Below, in pieces: positions 41,984 through 54,110 of a DNA stretch of 64,000 nucleotides. Every line of letters starts with the position of its first letter. Positions within the stretch are counted from its first letter, which is position 1. The position numbers and the translations under genes are program-made. This DNA comes from Mycobacterium szulgai (GTDB lineage Bacteria; Actinomycetota; Actinomycetes; Mycobacteriales; Mycobacteriaceae): assembly GCF_002116635.1 (NCBI RefSeq), contig NZ_LQPW01000165.1:124001-188000 (forward strand), in the 5' to 3' direction. A model generated the notes under the pieces. It did not search any database, had not been told where the DNA came from, and was given only the letters and a program-made list of their open reading frames with translations.

Positions 41984-42959
41984 GGCTCAGGTCCGCGACG
42001 GCCTGGGCGGCAGACGTGATCTCGTGCAGACGCAGCGCGGTTTCACCGGCATACAACGCCGCGCGCTCCACCCAGGAATCGGGCATGGTCGCAAGCAGCG
42101 CGGCCGGGGTGAATATCGGTAGCCGCGAAGACTGCAGCCCGACCAGTTTGCCCGGATCCAGGTAGCCCAGCGCCGACAGGGGCCCGCTGGCCACATTCAC
42201 CGCGCCGGGCACCGCCTTGGCCCACCCGTCGTCGCGGCACCACCGGCGGGTGGCGTCGTTGGGCAGCACCCGATGCCGCAGCGGCCAGCTGACGCCGAAC
42301 AGATTGGTCTCAATCGTCTTGTCCGCCTGCGTAACTCGTCGCTGGTAAGCACGGTTTGCGTTGGCCTCGTGGGTGAGCAGGAAACGAGTTCCGGCGATGA
42401 CACCGCTGGCCCCGGCGGCCAGTGCGGCCTCGGTGTCGGCGGCGGTGGCGATGCCACCGGCGAGCAACACCGGCCGATTGCCCGCGACGGCCAGGGCCCG
42501 GGGCAGAAAGTCCAGGGCCGCCGCGGTTCCGACGAGATGCCCACCCGCCTCCCGGCCCTGGGCGATCAAACCGTCGGCGCCGGCGTCGATGGCACCGCGC
42601 GCCTGCTCTGCGGTCCCGACCATCACGAAGACGAATGCCCCGGCCTCGCGCAGCCGTTCGGCCAGTCCGCGCGGCTCGCCGAACGCCAGCACGACGACGT
42701 CGACCCGGGCTTGCACGCAGACCGCGACATGCCGGCGAGTGGTGAAGGGCAGCAGCAGGTTCACCGCAACCGCGCGACCGGGCGCCTCGGCGCGCATTTG
42801 GTCGATCGCGGCGCGCAGTTGGCGCGGCGTGACCAGCCCGAGTGTGCCCAAGCCGCCGGCGTTGGCGACGGCGGCCGCCAGCGGCGCGCCGGCCAGGCCA
42901 CCGCCCATACCTGCTTGGCCGACCGGAACGTCGAGCCGCAGCCGGTCGAGAAGGTCCAT
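41943..42959 (-). CDS. nitronate monooxygenase-like flavoprotein
   Basis: A 338-residue TIM-barrel FMN enzyme of the 2-nitropropane dioxygenase family. Key segments are QAGMGGGLAG at the N-terminus, GADGLIAQGREAGGH (with the catalytic-type His), PVLLAGGIAT and GASGVIAGTRFLLTHEA for FMN phosphate binding. It ends with a Ser/Thr/Arg-rich tail overlapping the convergent methyltransferase. It lies 11 bases downstream of the PE_PGRS gene on the same strand. No equivalent is recalled at this position in M. tuberculosis, where Rv0188 sits. Confidence 0.88.
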   Translation of the reverse strand: MDLLDRLRLDVPVGQAGMGGGLAGAPLAAAVANAGGLGTLGLVTPRQLRAAIDQMRAEAPGRAVAVNLLLPFTTRRHVAVCVQARVDVVVLAFGEPRGLAERLREAGAFVFVMVGTAEQARGAIDAGADGLIAQGREAGGHLVGTAAALDFLPRALAVAGNRPVLLAGGIATAADTEAALAAGASGVIAGTRFLLTHEANANRAYQRRVTQADKTIETNLFGVSWPLRHRVLPNDATRRWCRDDGWAKAVPGAVNVASGPLSALGYLDPGKLVGLQSSRLPIFTPAALLATMPDSWVERAALYAGETALRLHEITSAAQAVADLSPTSPSRSRTRPSP

Positions 42960-42970
42960 CGCTGTCGAGG

Positions 42971-46333
<3,363 letters not shown>

Positions 46334-46382
46334 CCGGGGATGGTATCGCCGGAAATTGACGGCGTGGTTGGAAATCAGCTAG

Positions 46383-48077
46383 CTAGCCGCAGACCGCCCC
46401 GATCGCGGCCGAGCCGACCAGCTTGACGTACTTGGCCAGCACGCCGGTCTTATAGCGCGGCGGTGGGGGAGTGAAATCCTTTTTCCGCGACTCGAATTCG
46501 GCCGGATCGGTGAGCACGTCGAGGGTGCGGGTGCTGACGTCGAGGCGGATCCGGTCGCCGTCGCGCAGGAACGCGATCGGGCCGGCATCGACGGCTTCGG
46601 GCGCGATGTGTCCCACGCACAAACCGGTCGTTCCACCGGAGAACCGGCCGTCGGTCAGCAGCAGCACATCCTTGCCCAGCCCGGCGCCTTTGATCGCGCC
46701 TGTGATGGCCAGCATCTCGCGCATCCCCGGGCCGCCCTTGGGGCCCTCATAGCGGATGACCACCGCGTCGCCGTTGGTGATCGTGCCGTCTTCGAGGGCG
46801 TCCAGCGCGGCGCGTTCGCCGTCGAAAACCCTTGCGGTTCCTTCGAACACCTCGGAATCGAAACCGGCCGTCTTGACCACCGCACCTTCGGGCGCCAGCG
46901 AGCCGCGCAGGATGGTGATCCCCCCGGTCGGATGAATGGGATTGTCCAGCGCTCGCAGCACCTTGCCGTCCGGGTCCGGCGGTGCGATTGACGCCAGGTT
47001 CTGCCCGACGGTCTGGCCGGTCACCGTCAGGCAGTCGCCGTGAAGCAGGCCCGCGTCCAGCAGCGCCTTCATTACCACCGGGACACCGCCGATGTGGTCG
47101 ACGTGCGACATCACGTGGCGGCCGAACGGTTTGACATCGGCCAGGTGTGGGACCTTGGAGCCGATTCGGCTGAAGTCGTCGAGGGTCAGCGCGACGTCGG
47201 CCTCGTGGGCGATGGCCAGTAGGTGCAGCACCGCGTTGGTCGAGCCGCCGAATGCCATCACCACCGCGATCGCGTTCTCGAATGCCTCGCGGGTGAGGAT
47301 GTCGCGGGCGGTGATGCCGCGGCGCAGCAACTCGACGACGGCCTGGCCGCTGCGGCGGGCGAAGCCGTCGCGGCGGCGGTCGGTGGCCGGGGGTGCGGCG
47401 CTGCCCGGCAGCGACATGCCGAGGGCTTCGGCGGCACTGGCCATGGTGTTGGCGGTGTACATGCCACCGCACGCGCCCTCGCCGGGGCAGATCGCCCGCT
47501 CGATGGCGTCGACGTCTTCGCGCGGCATCAGCCCGCGGGCGCAGGCACCCACCGCTTCGAAGGCATCGATGATGGTGACCTCGCGCTCGCTGCCGTCGGA
47601 CAGCTTGGCGACCCCCGGCAGGATAGAGCCCGCGTAGAGGAACACCGCCGCCAGGTCCAGGCGGGCGGCGGCCATCAGCATGCCGGGCAGTGACTTGTCG
47701 CAGCCGGCCAGCAGCACCGAACCGTCCAGCCGCTCGGCCTGCATCACGGTTTCCACGCTGTCGGCGATCACCTCACGCGACACCAGCGAGAAGTGCATGC
47801 CCTCGTGGCCCATCGAGATGCCGTCGGACACCGAGATCGTGCCGAACTCCAGCGGATAGCCACCGGCCGCGAACACTCCCTCCTTGACCGCTTTGGCCAG
47901 CCGGTCCAGGGAGAGGTTGCACGGCGTGATCTCGTTCCATGACGACGCGACGCCGATCTGTGGTTTGGCGAAGTCCTCGTCGCCCATGCCTACCGCACGC
48001 AACATCCCACGGGCGGCGGCCTTCTCCAGGCCGTCGGTGACGTCGCGGCTGCGTGGTTTTATGTCGGCTTCGGGCAT
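46383..48077 (-). CDS. ilvD: dihydroxy-acid dehydratase IlvD
   Basis: A 564-residue enzyme of valine, leucine and isoleucine synthesis that converts 2,3-dihydroxyacids to 2-ketoacids. Fe-S cluster Cys residues lie in NEITPCN, AGCDKSLPG and GEGACGGMYTANTM, and the C-terminal LLTDGRFSGGTTGLCVGH is diagnostic. The start is the ATG at 48077 (MPEADIKPRSRDVTDG); an open frame reaching 48215 has no family similarity. It is divergent from the RicR-like gene. Confidence 0.97.
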   Translation of the reverse strand: MPEADIKPRSRDVTDGLEKAAARGMLRAVGMGDEDFAKPQIGVASSWNEITPCNLSLDRLAKAVKEGVFAAGGYPLEFGTISVSDGISMGHEGMHFSLVSREVIADSVETVMQAERLDGSVLLAGCDKSLPGMLMAAARLDLAAVFLYAGSILPGVAKLSDGSEREVTIIDAFEAVGACARGLMPREDVDAIERAICPGEGACGGMYTANTMASAAEALGMSLPGSAAPPATDRRRDGFARRSGQAVVELLRRGITARDILTREAFENAIAVVMAFGGSTNAVLHLLAIAHEADVALTLDDFSRIGSKVPHLADVKPFGRHVMSHVDHIGGVPVVMKALLDAGLLHGDCLTVTGQTVGQNLASIAPPDPDGKVLRALDNPIHPTGGITILRGSLAPEGAVVKTAGFDSEVFEGTARVFDGERAALDALEDGTITNGDAVVIRYEGPKGGPGMREMLAITGAIKGAGLGKDVLLLTDGRFSGGTTGLCVGHIAPEAVDAGPIAFLRDGDRIRLDVSTRTLDVLTDPAEFESRKKDFTPPPPRYKTGVLAKYVKLVGSAAIGAVCG

Positions 48078-48144
48078 TGCACAAGTATGCGGTGCGCCGG
48101 CATCGCAAAAAAATCCGCCCAGAATCGGCCGCTGAGCGGGGCTA

Positions 48145-48161
48145 ATACCCCGCTGGGGTAT
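48145..48161. promoter_or_regulatory. RicR operator upstream of ricR
   Basis: A perfect inverted repeat ATACCCC-GCT-GGGGTAT, equivalent to ATACCC-CGCTG-GGGTAT and matching the 6-5-6 layout at mymT. It ends 16 bases before the ricR ATG and lies 67 bases upstream of ilvD, so autoregulation of ricR is expected. Confidence 0.85.
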
Positions 48162-48177
48162 GGGGTAGGATGCGGGT

Positions 48178-48468
48178 ATGACGGCGCCACACGGATACAC
48201 GCAGGAGAAGGACAACTACGCCAAGCGGCTGCGTCGCATCGAGGGTCAGGTCCGCGGTATCGCGCGGATGATCGACGAGGACAAGTACTGCATTGACGTG
48301 CTGACCCAGATCAGCGCGGTCAACAGCGCCCTGCGGTCGGTGGCGTTGAATCTGCTCGATGAGCACTTGAGTCACTGCGTCACGCGTGCGGTCGCCGAGG
48401 GCGGCACCGAGGCCGACAGCAAGTTGGCCGAAGCGTCGGCGGCCATCGCGCGCCTGGTTCGTTCCTGA
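48178..48468 (+). CDS. ricR: copper-sensing repressor RicR (CsoR family, Rv0190 equivalent)
   Basis: A 96-residue helical CsoR-family protein. The DNA-contact helix starts YAKRLRRIEGQVRGIARMI, and the Cu(I) ligands follow the C-H-C pattern: Cys in DKYCIDVL, His and Cys in DEHLSHCV. In M. tuberculosis RicR represses mymT, lpqS, the socAB genes and itself until copper binds. Operators in this window fit mymT and ricR. The ATG lies 16 bases after its operator. Confidence 0.95.
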   Translation: MTAPHGYTQEKDNYAKRLRRIEGQVRGIARMIDEDKYCIDVLTQISAVNSALRSVALNLLDEHLSHCVTRAVAEGGTEADSKLAEASAAIARLVRS

Positions 48469-48544
48469 TTGACTGGGGTACGCCCCTGGGCGTGTTGCGA
48501 AACCGCCGTTACCGCGATGCGTACGGTTGTGGGCACGCCACGCT

Positions 48545-49798
48545 ATGACTACCGAAGCCGCAATACCCGCCACTGCCGCACGCCCATGGACGCCACGGAT
48601 CGCTGCGCAGCTGGCTGTGCTGGCCGCGGCCGCCTTCATCTATGTCACCGCCGAGATCCTGCCGGTGGGCGCGCTTTCGGCGATGGCGCGCAACCTGCAC
48701 GTCAGTGTGGTGCTGGTGGGGACGCTGTTGTCCTGGTATGCGCTGGTCGCGGCGTTGACAACGGTCCCGTTGGTGCGCTGGACGGCGCACTGGCCGCGCC
48801 GCCGGGCGCTGTTGGTCAGCCTGATCTGCCTGACCATTTCGCAGCTCATCTCGGCGCTGGCGCCTAACTTCGCGGTGCTGGCCGCCGGACGGGTGCTGTG
48901 CGCGGTGACGCACGGGTTGCTGTGGTCGGTGATCGCGCCGCTGGCCACCCGGTTGGTACCGCCCAGTCACGCCGGGCGTGCGATGACATCGACTTTCATC
49001 GGAACGAGCCTGGCGCTGGTGGTGGGCAGCCCGCTCACGGTCGCTTTGAGCCTGATGTGGGGCTGGCGGCTGGCGGCGGTGTGTGTCACGGTCGCGGCTG
49101 CCGCCATCACGCTGGCGGCGTGGCTGGTGCTACCGGAGATGGCGATCGACGCCAAGCGTTTGCAGCATGTGGGTCGTCGTGCCCGGCACCACCGAAATCG
49201 GCGACTGGTTCTGGTCAGCGTGATCACCATGGTCGGCGTAACCGGACATTTCGTCTCCTACACCTACATCGTGGTAATCCTGCGTCAAGTCGTCGGCGTG
49301 CATGGTCCCAGCCAAGCCTGGTTGCTGGCGGCTTACGGAGTCGCAGGTGTGATCGCGGTGGCCCTGGTGGCGCGGCAGCTCGACCGGCGGCCCAACGGCG
49401 CGGTCGTCTTCTGTATGGCCGGCCTGACGGCCGCGCTGGCGCTGCTGGCCGCGCTGGCTTTCGGCGCGTCCGGCACCGCAACAATGGCGCTGGTGCTGGG
49501 AACGGCCGGGATCGTGCTGTGGGGCGCCATGGCCAACGCCGTGTCGCCGATGCTGCAATCGGCGGCGATGCGCAGCGGGGCCGACGACCCCGACGGAGCC
49601 TCGGGCTTGTACGTGACGGCCTTTCAGGTCGGCATCATGGCCGGGTCGCTGGCCGGGGGGCTGTTGTATGAGCGCAGTGTGGCGATGATGCTGACCGCGT
49701 CGGCGGGCTTGATGGGTGTCGCGCTGTTGGGGATGGCGGCCGTCCAGCGGCTGATCGAGGTTCCGGGCAGGGCTGCCGCGACAATTTCACAGGACTGA
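48545..49798 (+). CDS. MFS exporter (Rv0191 equivalent)
   Basis: A 417-residue 12-span major facilitator of the DHA1/arabinose-efflux type. Visible features are LAVLAAAAFIYVTAEILPVG in the first span, the motif A-like loop between spans 2 and 3, and VGSPLTVALSLMWGWRLAAV in the fifth, typical of drug/sugar exporters. The ATG at 48545 begins MTTEAAIPATAARPW. It follows ricR by 76 bases. Substrate unknown; Rv0191 has been discussed as a chloramphenicol exporter. Confidence 0.9.
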   Translation: MTTEAAIPATAARPWTPRIAAQLAVLAAAAFIYVTAEILPVGALSAMARNLHVSVVLVGTLLSWYALVAALTTVPLVRWTAHWPRRRALLVSLICLTISQLISALAPNFAVLAAGRVLCAVTHGLLWSVIAPLATRLVPPSHAGRAMTSTFIGTSLALVVGSPLTVALSLMWGWRLAAVCVTVAAAAITLAAWLVLPEMAIDAKRLQHVGRRARHHRNRRLVLVSVITMVGVTGHFVSYTYIVVILRQVVGVHGPSQAWLLAAYGVAGVIAVALVARQLDRRPNGAVVFCMAGLTAALALLAALAFGASGTATMALVLGTAGIVLWGAMANAVSPMLQSAAMRSGADDPDGASGLYVTAFQVGIMAGSLAGGLLYERSVAMMLTASAGLMGVALLGMAAVQRLIEVPGRAAATISQD

Positions 49799-49920
49799 TG
49801 AAAGCTGCAGGTCAGCGACGCGTGATCGAGCGCTGGGCGGGTCCGCGCGGGCCGCTGCACGGGTAGCGGGGCGCCACACTATGCCAGACTGGTCAGCGAA
49901 TGTGACTGGAGGGATGGCAT

Positions 49921-50907
49921 ATGTCGCGCTGGACAAAGGTCCGCACGAGGGGACGCCTCTTCGCCGCTCTGAACGCCGCCGGGGTGCTTGCGGTGCTGAT
50001 GCTGGGCGCCGGTCCGGCCCTGGCCGACCCTGAGGACGCACCCGCCGACCCGGGCGTCGTTGCACCCGCGGATCCACCCGCACCGGACCCGTTGGCGCTG
50101 CCACCGCTGCCCGATCCGCTCGCCCCGCCGCCAGCCGACCCGCTGGCGGTGCCGGTGGGCCCGGTCGCCGGACAGGATCCGACGCCGTTCGTCGGCAACC
50201 CGCCGTTCCGTCCCCCGACGTTCAACCCGGTCAATGGCGCGATGGTGGGGGTGGCTAAGCCCATCATCATCAACTTTGCGGTACCGATCGCCGACCAGGG
50301 CATGGCCGAGCACGCCATCCACATCGCGTCGATTCCGCCGGTGCCGGGCAAGTTCTACTGGATGAGCCCGACCCAGGTGCGCTGGCGTCCGCTGCAATTC
50401 TGGCCGGCCAACACCCAGGTGACCATCGATGCGGCCGGTACCGTCTCGACTTTCCACACCGGTGATGCACTGGTGGCGACCGCCGACGACGCGACGCACC
50501 AGATGACGATCACGCGCAACGGCGCCGTGGTGCAGACCTTCCCGATGTCGATGGGTATGGCCTCGGGTGGCCACCAGACTCCGAACGGCACCTACTACGT
50601 GCTGGAGAAGATGCCGACGGTGGTGATGGATTCCTCGACGTACGGGGTTCCGGTCAACTCGCCGAACGGCTACAAGGTGACCGTCTCGGATGCGGTCCGG
50701 ATCGACAACAGCGGCAACTTCGTGCACAGCGCGCCGTGGTCGGTGGGCGATCAGGGCAAGCGGGACGTAAGCCACGGCTGCATCAACCTGAGCCCGGCCA
50801 ATGCGAAGTGGTTCTTCGACAACTTCGGCAGTGGCGATCCCATCGTGGTGAAGAACTCCGTCGGGACCTACACGAAGAACGACGGCGCCCAGGACTGGCA
50901 GATCTAG
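49921..50907 (+). CDS. L,D-transpeptidase (Rv0192, LdtMt4 equivalent)
   Basis: A 328-residue exported enzyme that makes 3-3 crosslinks or attaches proteins in peptidoglycan. The signal sequence is LFAALNAAGVLAVLMLGAGPALA, followed by a Pro/Asp-rich linker (about 40-90), an Ig-like domain starting FNPVNGAMVGVAKPIIINFAVP, and the YkuD catalytic domain with the His in FVHSAPWSVG and the Cys nucleophile in SHGCINLS. The ATG at 49921 is preceded by GGAGG. A strong terminator follows 15 bases after the stop. Confidence 0.94.
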   Translation: MSRWTKVRTRGRLFAALNAAGVLAVLMLGAGPALADPEDAPADPGVVAPADPPAPDPLALPPLPDPLAPPPADPLAVPVGPVAGQDPTPFVGNPPFRPPTFNPVNGAMVGVAKPIIINFAVPIADQGMAEHAIHIASIPPVPGKFYWMSPTQVRWRPLQFWPANTQVTIDAAGTVSTFHTGDALVATADDATHQMTITRNGAVVQTFPMSMGMASGGHQTPNGTYYVLEKMPTVVMDSSTYGVPVNSPNGYKVTVSDAVRIDNSGNFVHSAPWSVGDQGKRDVSHGCINLSPANAKWFFDNFGSGDPIVVKNSVGTYTKNDGAQDWQI

Positions 50908-50921
50908 TTTCTCAGCTGCGG

Positions 50922-50956
50922 AATCGCCCCTTTCTGAATTGAAAGGGGCGATTTTG
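50922..50956 (+). terminator. intrinsic terminator after the L,D-transpeptidase gene
   Basis: A perfect 13-base stem (AATCGCCCCTTTC / GAAAGGGGCGATT, arms at 50922-50934 and 50941-50953) with a 6-base loop, followed by TTGTG. Such a clean hairpin is rare in this GC-rich window. It separates the L,D-transpeptidase from the TetR gene. Confidence 0.88.
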
Positions 50957-50977
50957 TGTCTAGTCTTGCGCGCCTGT

Positions 50978-50997
50978 TATGTATAGCATCATACATA
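50978..50997. promoter_or_regulatory. putative TetR operator at the regulator's start codon
   Basis: An inverted repeat TATGTAT-AGCATC-ATACATA with 7-base perfect arms. The right arm's last base is the first base of the TetR ATG at 50997. Its place directly at the start codon suggests autorepression by blocking a nearly leaderless promoter. Confidence 0.7.
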
Positions 50998-51593
50998 TGC
51001 CAACCCCCCGCGAACGAATGGTGATCTCGGCCGCGTTGCTGATCAGGGAGCGTGGGGCGCACGCGACTGCGATCTCGGACGTGCTGGAGCACAGTGGCGC
51101 CCCGCGCGGGTCGGCCTACCACTACTTCCCCGGCGGTCGGAGCCAGCTGCTGGCCGAGGCGGTCGACCTGGCCGGCGAACACGTCGCCGCCATCATCGAA
51201 CAGGCCGCCGGAAGCCTTGAGCTGCTGGACATCCTGCACGAGAAGTACCGTAAGCAATTGCAGGACAGCGACTTTCGCGCCGGCTGCCCGATAGCGGCGG
51301 TCTCAGTTGAGGCGGGGGAACCGGCCGACCGGGAGCGAATGGCCCCAGTGGTCGAGCGCGCGGCCGCCGTATTCGACCGCTGGTGCGAGCTGCTTGCCCA
51401 GCGTTTCGTCGCCGACGGGATCGCGCCCGACCAGGCCGGCGAATTGGCGGTCCTGGCCACCTCGACGCTGGAAGGCGCCCTAATACTGGCCCGGGTCAGG
51501 CGCGACCTGAGCCCTCTTGATGCCATGCACAACCAGCTGCGCAACTTGCTGCTGGCTCAACTGCCCGAAGGGAACCGCGATGACCACCACTGA
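50997..51593 (+). CDS. TetR-family regulator (Rv0196 equivalent)
   Basis: A 198-residue regulator. The helix-turn-helix reads GAHATAISDVLEHSGAPRGSAYHYFPGGRSQLLAEAV in segments, and the C-terminal part (GCPIAAVSVEAG) is typical of the YxaF/LmrA subgroup. The ATG at 50997 (MPTPRERM) is chosen; the open frame from 50979 runs through the operator. Its 3' end overlaps the oxidoreductase gene by 14 bases, so it probably controls that gene and itself. Confidence 0.9.
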   Translation: MPTPRERMVISAALLIRERGAHATAISDVLEHSGAPRGSAYHYFPGGRSQLLAEAVDLAGEHVAAIIEQAAGSLELLDILHEKYRKQLQDSDFRAGCPIAAVSVEAGEPADRERMAPVVERAAAVFDRWCELLAQRFVADGIAPDQAGELAVLATSTLEGALILARVRRDLSPLDAMHNQLRNLLLAQLPEGNRDDHH

Positions 51594-53808
51594 ATGGCAG
51601 CACACGGCCTGCATCCTGTGCGAATGCAACTGCGGCATCGTGGTTCAGGTCGAGGATCGCCGGCTGGCCCGCATCCGCGGCGACAAGGAACATCCCGGAT
51701 CGCAGGGCTACACCTGCAATAAGGCGTTGCGGCTGGACCACTATCAGAACAACCGCGCGCGGTTGACCTCGCCGATGCGCCGCCGCCCGGACGGGACTTA
51801 CGAGGAGATCGACTGGGACACCGCGATTGTCGAGATCGCCGAAGGGTTCAAGCGCATCCGCGACGTCTACGGCGGCGACAAGATCTTCTACTACGGCGGC
51901 GGGGGACAGGGTAACCATCTGGGCGGCGCTTACAGCGGAGCATTCCTGAAGGCTTTGGGTGCCCGATACCGGTCGAATGCGTTGGCGCAGGAGAAAACCG
52001 GCGAGGCATGGGTGGACGCGCAGCTCTACGGCGGACACACTCGCGGCGAGTTCGAGCACGCCGAAGTGTCGGTGTTCGTCGGCAAGAACCCGTGGATGTC
52101 GCAGAGCTTCCCGCGGGCCAGGGTGGTACTCAACGAGATAGCCAAGGATCCGGCGCGGTCGATGATCGTGATCGATCCGGTGGTCACCGACACCGCGAAG
52201 ATGGCCGACTTCCACCTGCGCGTGCGCCCTGGCACCGACGCCTGGTGCCTGGCGGCCCTGGCCGCGGTACTGGTACAGGAAAACCTTTGCGACGAAGCAT
52301 TTCTCGCCGAAAGCGTGCATGGCGCCGAGGCCGTGCGTGAGGTGCTGCGCGACGTCCCGATCGCCGACTACGCGCAGCGGTGCGGGGTGGACGAGGAGCT
52401 GTTGCGTGCCGCGGCGCGGCGCATCGGTACGGCTGACAGCGTCTCGGTATTCGAAGACCTCGGCGTTCAGCAGGGACCCAACAGCACGCTGTGCTCCTAT
52501 CTCAACAAGATGCTGTGGATCCTCACCGGCAACTTCGCGAAAAAGGGTGGCCAGCATCTGCATTCGTCACTAGCGCCGCTGTTTAGTACGGTCTCGGGCC
52601 GCACCCCGGTCACCGGGGCGCCTATCATTGCCGGGCTGATCCCGGCCAATGCCGTCCCCGAAGAGATCCTGACCGACCATCCCGACCGATTCCGGGCGAT
52701 GATCGTCGAAAGTGGCAACCCCGCTCACTCGCTGGCCGATTCAACCGCGTGTCGCAAGGCTTTCCAGGCGCTGGAGTTGATGGTGGTCGTGGATGTCGCG
52801 ATGACCGAGACGGCCAGGCTGGCCCACTACGTACTGCCGGCCGCCTCGCAGTTCGAGAAGCCGGAAGCCACCTTCTTCAATTTCGAGTTCCCGCACAACG
52901 GTTTTCAGTTGCGCCGGCCATTGCTCGAACCGCTGCCGGGCACCTTGCCCGAACCGGAGATCTGGGCGCGACTGGTACGGGCGCTGGACGTCGTCACCGA
53001 TGAGGATCTGCGACCGCTGCGCGAAGCCGCCAAGCAAGGCCGCGAGGCGTACACCGCGGCTTTCCTCGGCGCAATGGGGTCAAACCCTACGGTGGCGAAG
53101 CTGCTGCCCTACGTGCTTTACGAAACGCTGGGTCCGACGCTGCCGGACGGACTGGCCGGTGCGGCCGCGCTGTGGGGGCTGGCCCAGAAGACGGCGATGA
53201 CCTACCCGGACGCCGTCCGGCGGGCCGGCCACGCCGATGGCAACGCACTGTTCGACGCGATCCTCAACAGCCCGTCGGGGGTGACGTTCACCGCCCACAA
53301 CTACGCGGACGACTTCGCGCTCATCAGCCACTCCGATCGCAAGATCGCGCTGGAAATCCCCGAAATGCTGGACGACATCCGCGCACTGAGCTCCGAGCCG
53401 CAGCAGTTGACCACTGCCGAGATGCCGATCGTGTTGTCAGTCGGCGAACGCCGCGCCTACACCGCCAACGACATCTTCCGGGACCCGTCCTGGCGCAAGC
53501 GCGACGCCGACGGGGCCCTGCGCGTCAGCGTGGAAGACGCCCAGACCCTCGGACTTGTCGACGGCGGCCGGGCGCGGATCACCACCGCCGCCGGCAGCGC
53601 GGAGGCGACCGTCGAGATAAACGAGACTATGCTGGCCGGACATGCCGCCCTGCCCAACGGTTTTGGGCTCGACTACGTCGCCGAGGATGGTCGCACCGTG
53701 ATTCCGGGCGTGGCGCCCAACGCGCTGACCTCTACCGATTGGCGCGACCCCTACGCCGGCACGCCGTGGCACAAGCACGTGCCCGCCCGAATCGAGGCTT
53801 GCGCCTAG
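51580..53808 (+). CDS. molybdopterin oxidoreductase (Rv0197 equivalent)
   Basis: A 742-residue bis-MGD oxidoreductase. The N-terminal 4Fe-4S cluster motif is C-x2-C-x3-C in ACILCECNCGIVV with the fourth Cys in GYTCNKALR. Central domains contain YYGGGGQGNHLGGAYSGAF and GKNPWMSQ, and the C-terminal cofactor-binding domain starts ADGALRVSVEDAQTLG. No Tat signal is seen, so it is likely cytosolic. The substrate is unknown. The ATG at 51580 overlaps the TetR gene by 14 bases. Confidence 0.92.
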   Translation: MTTTEWQHTACILCECNCGIVVQVEDRRLARIRGDKEHPGSQGYTCNKALRLDHYQNNRARLTSPMRRRPDGTYEEIDWDTAIVEIAEGFKRIRDVYGGDKIFYYGGGGQGNHLGGAYSGAFLKALGARYRSNALAQEKTGEAWVDAQLYGGHTRGEFEHAEVSVFVGKNPWMSQSFPRARVVLNEIAKDPARSMIVIDPVVTDTAKMADFHLRVRPGTDAWCLAALAAVLVQENLCDEAFLAESVHGAEAVREVLRDVPIADYAQRCGVDEELLRAAARRIGTADSVSVFEDLGVQQGPNSTLCSYLNKMLWILTGNFAKKGGQHLHSSLAPLFSTVSGRTPVTGAPIIAGLIPANAVPEEILTDHPDRFRAMIVESGNPAHSLADSTACRKAFQALELMVVVDVAMTETARLAHYVLPAASQFEKPEATFFNFEFPHNGFQLRRPLLEPLPGTLPEPEIWARLVRALDVVTDEDLRPLREAAKQGREAYTAAFLGAMGSNPTVAKLLPYVLYETLGPTLPDGLAGAAALWGLAQKTAMTYPDAVRRAGHADGNALFDAILNSPSGVTFTAHNYADDFALISHSDRKIALEIPEMLDDIRALSSEPQQLTTAEMPIVLSVGERRAYTANDIFRDPSWRKRDADGALRVSVEDAQTLGLVDGGRARITTAAGSAEATVEINETMLAGHAALPNGFGLDYVAEDGRTVIPGVAPNALTSTDWRDPYAGTPWHKHVPARIEACA

Positions 53809-54110
53809 CACAAGCGTTTATTCGGAAACTTCTGATAGACACCGGCTTGCGAATTCCTTAGCGTCGTCAAGTGACTCGTTTGGTCACGCATTGCTGGTTG
53901 GAGAGGCGTCGGTGCAGAAGAATTCGCTAAAGGGCGCGCCCGTCAGCGACCACGTGATGTGCACGTTGGCCGTTTCCACAACCGCGAATTGCTGATTTTC
54001 CCATGCCGTTCACCTGCCAGCCGCTGATAAATTCCTCCACCATGGCGGCGCCGAAGCCGGTTACAGCTGGCTTGTGGCCTCAAATACGAGCATGGCAGGA
54101 AGCCTCATCG
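53809..54110 (+). other. intergenic region before the P450/O-methyltransferase pair
   Basis: About 300 bases, more AT-rich than average, with no convincing gene, hairpin or repeat. If the P450 starts at its upstream ATG (54003) the gap shrinks to 194 bases. It probably contains the promoter of the P450 pair, but I see no clear -10/-35 pair. Confidence 0.5.

Noticed and set aside
48078..48215. 46-codon extension of IlvD through the RicR operator
   Set aside because: It has no similarity to IlvD and would place the operator inside coding sequence.
51496..52563. A 355-codon leftward frame opposite the molybdopterin oxidoreductase
   Set aside because: High-GC antisense frame with no recognisable domain or ribosome binding site.
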